Shown here piece by piece: positions 6,381 to 11,500 of a stretch of DNA of 11,500 bases (its first letter is position 1; every line of letters begins with the position of its first letter). The position numbers and the translations under genes are program-made. The notes beneath the pieces were generated by a model that had not been told where the DNA came from, ran no database searches, and saw nothing but the letters and a program-made list of their open reading frames with translations. This DNA is from an uncultured Spirochaetaceae bacterium. GTDB lineage: Bacteria > Spirochaetota > Spirochaetia > Sphaerochaetales > Sphaerochaetaceae. Where the stretch lies: the NCBI GenBank assembly GCA_944389985.1, contig CALXON010000166.1:1-11500 (forward strand), written 5' to 3'.

Positions 6381-7181
6381 ATGCAGAGCAATCTTTTTGA
6401 TCTCACAGATAAAGTCGCTATTGTCACAGGAGGACACTCCTGGCTTGGTTTCGATATGGCTTCAGTTCTTGCCGAGTATGGTTGCAATATAATCATCGCT
6501 TCCCGTTCTGAGGAAAAGATAAGAAAAGCTGCGGAGAAAATCAGGGACCAGTATGAAGTTGAAACCAAATTCATCAGATTCGATCAGACCGATCCCGCAA
6601 GCTGCAGGAAAATGGCGGATGAAGCATGGAACTGGAAAGGAAGGACCGACATTCTCATCAACAATTCAGGCGGGGGATCAGGAGCAAGCGAAGGAGATTT
6701 CCTGAAAAGGGATCCAAAGGACATCATCTCATTGATCAGTACGAATCTGATCGGGGCAATGCTGTGCACACAGGCTGTAGTCTCATACATGGTCAGCCAG
6801 AATAGCGGAAAGATCATAAGCATCGGATCAATAGCGGGTATTGTCGGCAGGGACAGACGGATGTACAGACGTAACAACAAAACAGAGCAGCCTGTCGATT
6901 ATGCTGCCTCAAAAGCAGGCATCATCGGAATGACAAGAGATCTTGCAGCCTATCTTGCTCCTTACAATATTCAGGTCAATACCATCTCTCCCGGAGGCTT
7001 TGACAAGGGAGATCTGCCAAAAGGATTTGTAGATGACTATGCTGATGCTACAATGGAAGGAAGGATGGGAATAATGGGACAGGATATAAAGGGAACAGCT
7101 CTTTTCCTTGCCTCACAGGCTTCGAATTATATTACAGGACAAAATATTGTCGTTGACGGAGGGTTCACTGTCTATAAATAA
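6381..7181 (+). CDS. Short-chain dehydrogenase/reductase, gluconate 5-dehydrogenase-like
   Basis: This 266-residue classical SDR has a Rossmann fold with the dinucleotide motif TGGHSWLG (16-23), the structural NNSG (94-97), catalytic Ser150 in SIGSIAG, and Tyr174 and Lys178 in YAASK, followed by the SPGGF motif (203-207). The middle glycine of the usual TGxxxGxG is Trp21. A longer loop of about 15 residues, rich in Arg and Asn (157-171), precedes the catalytic Tyr, as seen in gluconate/hexuronate-type SDRs. It probably interconverts a sugar acid and its keto form using NAD(P). SRS (41-43) after beta-2, with Arg42, could suit NADP, but this is not decisive. The ATG has an ideal GGAGGAG ribosome binding site. 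It heads the rightward operon, with the regulator gene 20 bases downstream, divergent from the transport and aldolase genes. Confidence 0.9.
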   Translation: MQSNLFDLTDKVAIVTGGHSWLGFDMASVLAEYGCNIIIASRSEEKIRKAAEKIRDQYEVETKFIRFDQTDPASCRKMADEAWNWKGRTDILINNSGGGSGASEGDFLKRDPKDIISLISTNLIGAMLCTQAVVSYMVSQNSGKIISIGSIAGIVGRDRRMYRRNNKTEQPVDYAASKAGIIGMTRDLAAYLAPYNIQVNTISPGGFDKGDLPKGFVDDYADATMEGRMGIMGQDIKGTALFLASQASNYITGQNIVVDGGFTVYK

Positions 7182-7201
7182 TCAGACATAGGGGACTGAG
7201 A

Positions 7202-8251
7202 ATGCTTAAATACCAGAAAATAAAGAAACAGCTGCTTGATTCTATTTTGCAGATGTCACCTGGGGACAGAATTCCATCAAGACCGGAACTCATGAATCAG
7301 CTCTCAATCACACGGGCTACGCTGGATAAGGCAATAGCGGAACTTGAGAATGAGGGATACCTGTCATCAAAGACAGGAAGCGGAACATTCGTAACCTCAC
7401 TTACCGAGAACCAGATCCAGCATATACAGACCTGGGGTGTCATTGTCCCGAATGTAATGGAAGAAATATACCCTGGTCTTGTAAGAGGAGCTGAGAACTT
7501 CGCCCATAAAGAGGGAATAAATCTTGTCTTATGTAATTCTGACAATGATCCGAGAAAACAGGAAATGTACATAAGGAGGCTCATCGCATCAGGTGTCTCA
7601 GGCATAATACTGGTCCCCGTCATCTCCACTGACATTCTGGAAATGTACAGGCTGTACACTCAGTTGCTTGAGACACATGTGCCTTTCGTTTTCTGCAACA
7701 GGAGCATAGAAGGTATCAATATTCCGGTAATCGCATCAAATGATTTCTATGGTGGATACATAGCGACGAAACATCTTCTTTCAAAGGGTTATGACAGACC
7801 TGCTTTCATCGCAAAGAGAAAATACAAGACGAGTATCGACAGATGTCAGGGATATCTGTCCGCACTGCTTGAGAACAACATCGAGATAAACAGAAAAGCC
7901 ATAGTGTTTGATGCAAAAGGGAAAATAGACACACTTATCCGGAACGAGGATATCGACTCGATATTCTGCTTTGATGACTCTCTCGCAGAGGAATGTTACG
8001 ATGCCTGCAGGAAAGCTGATTTGTCCATACCAGATGATATAGGGATAATCGGCTACAACAATACAAGCATCTGTGAAGCCCTCACCCCTGCCCTATCCTC
8101 CGTCTCATTCATGAATGTGGAAATCGGAGAGAAAGCAGCAGAGATTCTCATGAAAATGATCAGGAAAGAATATACCAGTGATTTTGACTACTATCTTTTC
8201 CAGCCATCGGTCAAGGAGAGAGAAAGTACTGCAATACAGGTCTCACAATAA
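7202..8251 (+). CDS. GntR-LacI chimeric transcriptional regulator
   Basis: This 349-residue regulator has a GntR-type winged helix at about 1-66 (IPSRPELMNQLSITRATLDK, then AIAELENEGYLSSKTGSGTFV). A LacI/periplasmic-binding-type sensor domain (about 77-345) follows, with GVIVPNVMEEIYPGLVRGAE, SGIILVPV, GYIATKHLLSKGYDRPAFIA, DSIFCFDDSLAEE and IGIIGYNNTSICEALTPALSSV as landmarks. The same arrangement is found in B. subtilis AraR, a sugar-responsive repressor. It probably represses both divergent operons until a pathway sugar acid binds. It is encoded 20 bases after the dehydrogenase, so it would control its own synthesis. The ribosome binding site is AGGGGA, 8 bases before the ATG. The start agrees with the GntR domain beginning, since KIKKQLLDSI is its first helix. 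Confidence 0.93.
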   Translation: MLKYQKIKKQLLDSILQMSPGDRIPSRPELMNQLSITRATLDKAIAELENEGYLSSKTGSGTFVTSLTENQIQHIQTWGVIVPNVMEEIYPGLVRGAENFAHKEGINLVLCNSDNDPRKQEMYIRRLIASGVSGIILVPVISTDILEMYRLYTQLLETHVPFVFCNRSIEGINIPVIASNDFYGGYIATKHLLSKGYDRPAFIAKRKYKTSIDRCQGYLSALLENNIEINRKAIVFDAKGKIDTLIRNEDIDSIFCFDDSLAEECYDACRKADLSIPDDIGIIGYNNTSICEALTPALSSVSFMNVEIGEKAAEILMKMIRKEYTSDFDYYLFQPSVKERESTAIQVSQ

Positions 8252-8268
8252 CAGACGGAGACCTGTAT
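8234..8268 (+). terminator. Hairpin at the end of the regulator gene, possible weak terminator
   Basis: A perfect 11-bp stem ATACAGGTCTC/GAGACCTGTAT (8234-8244 and 8258-8268) has a 13-base loop that contains the regulator's stop codon (8249-8251). What follows on the plus strand is A+T-rich but has no T run, and the minus side has none either. It lies between convergent genes and may slow or end transcription from both sides. Confidence 0.5.
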
Positions 8269-8289
8269 AATTACTTTATTCTCACTCAA

Positions 8290-8661
8290 TCAGATGAAAT
8301 TATCTGCCGATACCCTGAATATTCTGGAGAGCTCTTTCGCTGTTTTCTTGCTGATCGGTCTTATGTCATGTTCCATATTGGATACAGCCTGTTTCGTGGT
8401 ACCAAGCTTCTCTGCAAGCTGAACCTGAGTCATGTCAGTCATCTCACGGAAAAATCTCAGATTCTTTCCAGGCGTTGCCTCAGCCATTGCCTTTTTATAG
8501 AAATCAAGAGTATGCGGATCGATAAGTTCCTCTCCATCATCATTCCACATCCGTATGTCCTCGCTGCTGTATCTTGCGTTGATCTGATCAAAGAGGAATC
8601 TGGGGATGTTTCCATCAACACTGAAACCCTCAGTATGGGGCGGATTCACGACTACCAACAT
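8290..8661 (-). CDS. XRE-family antitoxin (HigA-like), second gene of a toxin-antitoxin pair
   Basis: This 123-residue protein has a C-terminal XRE helix-turn-helix at about 68-120 (TQVQLAEKLGTTKQAVSNMEHD, then ISKKTAKELSRIF). The N-terminal 60 residues are non-DNA-binding and presumably include the toxin-neutralising part. The start chosen is ATG 8661, because GGAGGT lies 6 bases upstream; an in-frame ATG six codons earlier (8679) has no such site. It overlaps the toxin gene by 32 bases (8630-8661). The toxin-first order is that of higBA-type loci. Such antitoxins usually bind their own promoter and are degraded by proteases. The ribosome binding site is much stronger than the toxin's, as expected when excess antitoxin is needed. 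Confidence 0.82.
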   Translation of the reverse strand: MLVVVNPPHTEGFSVDGNIPRFLFDQINARYSSEDIRMWNDDGEELIDPHTLDFYKKAMAEATPGKNLRFFREMTDMTQVQLAEKLGTTKQAVSNMEHDIRPISKKTAKELSRIFRVSADNFI

Positions 8662-8902
8662 AATAGACCTCCACAACATATTTTCCAGACCGGCATTCCC
8701 AGCACGCTACCCAGTGGTAACTAAGATGACAATGGTACCGGTTCTTCCCGAGCCTGCTGAAATTCCGGAATCCCGGTTGTACCGGACCATGCTTCTCAAT
8801 GTTTTCCAGGAGAACAGACAGAATATAGCGTTCTTTTTCCGGAAGCTTCCCGATATTCTTCAGGCTGCGCTTTGTTATCCTTATTTCATACTTTTCTTCC
8901 AT
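8630..8902 (-). CDS. RelE/HigB-type toxin (putative mRNA interferase)
   Basis: This is a 90-residue basic protein. KYEIRITKRSLKNIGKLPEKE (4-24) is the usual first strand and helix of the RelE/ParE fold. The C-terminal half has RLGKNRYHCHLSYHWVACWE (50-69) and then VEVYYVGSRESAPY (77-90), a pattern typical of RelE-like toxins paired with XRE antitoxins. RelE-type toxins cleave mRNA at the ribosome; candidate functional residues are Arg50, Lys53, Arg55 and the tyrosines and Arg of the C-terminal strand, but none can be assigned with certainty. ATG 8902 has no good ribosome binding site and no other in-frame ATG exists. The gene precedes and overlaps the antitoxin gene. ParE (gyrase poison) is the alternative from the same fold. 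It appears full length and intact. Confidence 0.82.
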   Translation of the reverse strand: MEEKYEIRITKRSLKNIGKLPEKERYILSVLLENIEKHGPVQPGFRNFSRLGKNRYHCHLSYHWVACWECRSGKYVVEVYYVGSRESAPY

Positions 8903-8967
8903 ATTGTAACAAGAAACTGATTACCTCGCAACTAAGATTTGTCCTACTTCCAGATCGTAGAGGCTCC

Positions 8968-9050
8968 TTCTGAATCCGCCAGAGGCAGGAGCGGTCAGAA
9001 ATCAGTTACAGCTGTAACAGACAGCCAACTATGTACTTTAGGTGTAGTTG
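8968..9050. other. Structured toxin-ftsH intergenic region (hairpins and a palindrome)
   Basis: Three symmetric elements follow one another. A 6+4 bp hairpin has arms 8968-8973/8995-9000 and 8976-8979/8991-8994, with a two-base bulge and an 11-base loop. A perfect 14-bp palindrome, GTTACAGCTGTAAC, lies at 9005-9018. An 8-bp hairpin (9026-9033/9043-9050, two G-T pairs) has a 9-base loop. An alternative stem GCTCCT/AGGAGC (8963-8968/8987-8992) would exclude the first. The palindrome suits a dimeric DNA-binding protein, and the hairpins could belong to an ftsH leader RNA. No convincing promoter was found for either direction. Confidence 0.45.
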
Positions 9051-9086
9051 ATTGCCGCTTTCCTGTCAGAGGCTTAAATTCAGCAC

Positions 9087-11063
9087 ATGAAAGAGACTGA
9101 AAACAATGAAGGGATGATCAACGCATCATCACCGGAGACAAAGAAGCCTAAACAGGAACCCGGGCTTCATATAAATGACGGAATGAAATCCGCTTCAAAG
9201 AAGAAACGGAACTTCTCGATATGGTATCTGCTGCTTGTATTCCTGTTCTTCTTCTTTATTGGACAGATGCTCTTCACTTCCCACATGCCAACTGTCAGCA
9301 TCGACTACAGCACATTCAAGGATCTGGTGAAGAACGGCACGATCGTGCAGGTGGCTTTCGATCAGGACCAGTATATCGGCTATGCAATGACGAAGGATGA
9401 GGCGAGAAGTACGCTGAATGAACTTTCAAGGACACATCAGCTGCCTCAGACAATAGACACATCCTCGATCATAGCGTATCAGACATACATGATTGACGAT
9501 CCGTCATTCGTTCCGCTTCTTGATGACATGAACATTGAATACTATGCGACAGAGCCTGTAAGGCCATCGGCTCTGGCAAGCATAGTTTCATTGCTGCTTC
9601 CTGTGATCATATTCGCCCTCTTCTACTGGTGGATGTCAAAGAGGATCACAGGAGGAGCCCAGGGAGTGATGTCATTCAGTCAGAACAAGAGCCAGCTTGT
9701 AGCTGAAGGTGACACAGGAGTCAGATTCAATGATGTCGCGGGAGAGAATGAGGCGAAGGCAGAGCTCGTTGAAGTCGTTGACTTTCTGAAGAACCCCCAG
9801 AAGTATGCGGAGATGGGAGCACATATACCAAAAGGTGTTCTGCTTGTAGGCCCTCCTGGAACAGGAAAAACCCTTCTTGCGAAAGCCGTCGCAGGAGAAG
9901 CCGGTGTTCCGTTCTTCCGCATGAGCGGTGCAGATTTCGTGGAGATGTTCGTAGGTGTGGGCGCTGCCCGTGTCCGTGATCTTTTCAAACAGGCAAGGGA
10001 GAATAGACCGTGTATTATCTTCATTGATGAGATCGATGCGATAGGAAGACAGAGATCAAGTGCCGGCATCGGAGGCAACGATGAGCGTGAACAGACACTG
10101 AACCAGCTTCTTGTGGAGATGGATGGCTTTGATTCCAGAACAGGTGTCATAATCCTCGCTGCCACGAACAGACCTGAAATCCTCGATCCTGCCCTTCTGA
10201 GACCGGGACGTTTTGACAGGCAGGTACTTGTGGACAAGCCTGATCTAGACGGAAGGGAAAGTATCCTGAAGATCCATACGAAGAACATGAAGCTTGACAG
10301 TTCTGTCGATCTCAGGAAGATCGCACAGGCATCGGCAGGACTTGCCGGAGCTGATCTTGCGAACATAGCAAATGAAGCGGCACTCATTGCTGTAAGGGCC
10401 GGACACAAGGCCATAACGCAGGTTGACTTCGAGAACGCCATCGAGAAATCAATAGCGGGCCTTGAAAGAAAGTCCAGAGTACTCAATGAGAAGGAAAGGA
10501 TCAGGGTGGCCTACCATGAGACAGGCCATGCACTCACGGCATATCTCACGGAAGGAGCATCCCCTGTCTCCAAGATCTCGATAATCCCCCGCGGAATGGG
10601 TGCTCTAGGCTATACGCTCCAGTATCCTACGGAAGACAGATTCATCCTCTCTGAGAATGAGCTTCTTGGAAATGTCGACATCATGCTCGGAGGAAGGGCT
10701 GCGGAGGAGACCATATTCGGAGACATATCCACAGGGGCCAGCAATGATATCTCCAGAGCTTCCGACACAATCAGACAGATGATCACCGAGTACGGAATGT
10801 CTGAGAAGTTCCGCAACATGACACTGCCCAGGTCCTCTTCGGGAATAGAAGGGGTATCAGGGGCGAAGGAGTACTCGGAGGCGACACAGCAGTATGTCGA
10901 CAACGAGACGGAGCGCATCATGTCTGAGCGCTATGAGCTTGTGAAATCCAAGCTGGAGACGAACAGGGAAGCTCTCGTAAACATAGCTGAGGAGCTTCTG
11001 AAGAGCGAAGTCATCGAAGGTGCTGATTTCGAAGCACTTGCAAGCAAATACGTTGTCAGATAA
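9087..11063 (+). CDS. ftsH: ATP-dependent membrane zinc protease FtsH
   Basis: This 658-residue FtsH forms a hexameric inner-membrane protease that pulls misfolded membrane and short-lived regulatory proteins through an AAA+ ring. It has a charged cytoplasmic N-terminus, a membrane helix at about 44-63, a periplasmic segment (64-162) and a second helix at 163-184. The AAA domain has Walker A GPPGTGKT (255-262), the pore motif MFVGVG (287-292), Walker B IIFIDEID (310-317) and the second region of homology with ATNRPEILDPALLRPGRFDR (359-378). The protease domain has HETGH (477-481), with D554 in SNDISRASD as the likely third zinc ligand. The N-terminal tail of about 40 residues before the first helix is longer than in E. 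coli. ATG 9087 has no normally spaced ribosome binding site (AGAGG is 14 bases away); a stop codon at 9075-9077 excludes an earlier ATG, and Met10 or Met33 are alternatives. hslO follows 12 bases downstream. Confidence 0.97.
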   Translation: MKETENNEGMINASSPETKKPKQEPGLHINDGMKSASKKKRNFSIWYLLLVFLFFFFIGQMLFTSHMPTVSIDYSTFKDLVKNGTIVQVAFDQDQYIGYAMTKDEARSTLNELSRTHQLPQTIDTSSIIAYQTYMIDDPSFVPLLDDMNIEYYATEPVRPSALASIVSLLLPVIIFALFYWWMSKRITGGAQGVMSFSQNKSQLVAEGDTGVRFNDVAGENEAKAELVEVVDFLKNPQKYAEMGAHIPKGVLLVGPPGTGKTLLAKAVAGEAGVPFFRMSGADFVEMFVGVGAARVRDLFKQARENRPCIIFIDEIDAIGRQRSSAGIGGNDEREQTLNQLLVEMDGFDSRTGVIILAATNRPEILDPALLRPGRFDRQVLVDKPDLDGRESILKIHTKNMKLDSSVDLRKIAQASAGLAGADLANIANEAALIAVRAGHKAITQVDFENAIEKSIAGLERKSRVLNEKERIRVAYHETGHALTAYLTEGASPVSKISIIPRGMGALGYTLQYPTEDRFILSENELLGNVDIMLGGRAAEETIFGDISTGASNDISRASDTIRQMITEYGMSEKFRNMTLPRSSSGIEGVSGAKEYSEATQQYVDNETERIMSERYELVKSKLETNREALVNIAEELLKSEVIEGADFEALASKYVVR

Positions 11064-11075
11064 GCTACAGGCATA

Positions 11076-11500
11076 ATGATACGCCAGCCTATTGCAGACA
11101 ATGAACTTATAGAACATATCGCCTCCCTGCCACACGATGGAAGGGAGGTTTTCCTCGCATCAGGAGGAAGTGTGAGGATCTCGGCGGTTCAGGCTACTGA
11201 GATGATCAACCAGATGCGTGCAAACCACCATCTGGGGATAATGGAGACATATGTCCTTGGTCAGGGATACATCGCCGGTGCGCTCCTTGCTTCTACAGTA
11301 AAGGGCAATGACAGGGTGCAGCTTCAGATCGAGTGCGGCGGTCCGATAAAGGGTATGTCAGTTGAGGCATGGGCATCCGGAGCTGTCAGAGGATACCTTG
11401 TGAACAACCCCATACCTCTCGATAAGCCTGTGGACTCTTTTGATACTTCGATGCTCTATGGTCCGGGATTTCTCTCGATAACAAAGCTTCTTGAGGGAAG
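11076..11500 (+). CDS. hslO: Redox-regulated chaperone Hsp33, N-terminal part (runs off the window)
   Basis: From ATG 11076 an open frame of 141 codons continues to the window edge. Residues 20-141 match the N-terminal domain of Hsp33: INQMRANHHLG (44-54), ETYVLGQGYIAGALLAS (57-73), LQIECGGPIKGMSVEA (83-98), VRGYL (104-108) and GFLSITKLLE (131-140). Hsp33 is a cytoplasmic holdase switched on by oxidation of a C-terminal four-cysteine zinc centre, which lies beyond the window. It starts 12 bases after the ftsH stop with only a weak ACAGG before the ATG, so it is probably read from the ftsH transcript with coupled translation. Both genes serve protein quality control. Confidence 0.9.
   Translation, partial: MIRQPIADNELIEHIASLPHDGREVFLASGGSVRISAVQATEMINQMRANHHLGIMETYVLGQGYIAGALLASTVKGNDRVQLQIECGGPIKGMSVEAWASGAVRGYLVNNPIPLDKPVDSFDTSMLYGPGFLSITKLLEG

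Noticed and set aside
8662..8679. Upstream ATG (8679) as the antitoxin start
   Set aside because: The GGAGGT site at 8672-8667 is within this extension and is ideally placed for ATG 8661.
8903..8931. Promoter-like TTGCGA, 17-base spacer and TACAAT on the reverse strand before the toxin
   Set aside because: The -10 would abut the toxin ATG (8902), placing the transcript start inside the coding region with no later start codon available. It is not listed as a feature.
8952..9050. Possible tRNA or small RNA gene in the toxin-ftsH gap
   Set aside because: Hairpins are present, but no cloverleaf with T-loop or anticodon arrangement could be built and there is no clear promoter plus terminator, so only a structured region is reported.
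9680..10486. Long open frame of 268 codons antisense to ftsH
   Set aside because: It lies wholly opposite the conserved AAA domain, is Ser/Ala/Pro-rich with low complexity, and has no recognisable motif; it is a shadow of ftsH codon use.
1..11500. CRISPR arrays, insertion sequences, phage genes or attachment sites
   Set aside because: No regularly spaced repeats, transposase or integrase motifs, or flanking direct repeats were seen on either strand.

Overview
The window reads as a chromosomal segment of a spirochaete, most likely a host- or gut-associated relative of Sphaerochaeta/Treponema. This is an inference from three things: the DctP signal peptide ends in an ASGAKEGG-type sequence typical of spirochaete binding proteins, the FtsH periplasmic segment carries a DDPSFVPLLDDMNIEYYA-type stretch, and the Hsp33 is spirochaete-like. 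Base composition is moderate, and the genes use AGA/AGG and ATA codons freely.

Left end (1-1476, minus strand): the tail of a two-component operon. A membrane histidine kinase with a TTG start overlaps by 20 bases a response regulator that runs off the window. A rho-independent terminator (1430-1466) separates it from the next operon.

Centre (1477-8251): a sugar-acid uptake and breakdown locus built on a divergent promoter region (6176-6380). Leftward, in transcription order, are an HpaI/GarL-type metal-dependent aldolase, a three-part TRAP transporter (DctP, DctQ, DctM) and a NanA/DapA-family Schiff-base aldolase. Rightward are a short-chain dehydrogenase and a GntR-LacI-type repressor. The divergent region holds promoter-like elements for both directions and a perfect 14-bp inverted repeat plus a third half-site, which are good operator candidates. 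The simplest reading is that TRAP imports a carboxylated sugar, the dehydrogenase adjusts its oxidation state, and one or both aldolases release pyruvate. No dehydratase, kinase or amino-sugar gene is visible, so the substrate is open.

Right end (8252-11500): a small toxin-antitoxin pair (RelE/HigB-like toxin first, XRE antitoxin second, minus strand) sits between the sugar-acid locus and a housekeeping pair, ftsH followed 12 bases later by hslO (Hsp33), which is cut by the window edge. The 184 bases between the toxin and ftsH contain several hairpins and a perfect 14-bp palindrome, and ftsH lacks a normally placed ribosome binding site.

No rRNA, tRNA, CRISPR array, insertion sequence or phage gene was seen. 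The least ordinary parts are the two-aldolase pathway with its operator array and the ftsH upstream region.
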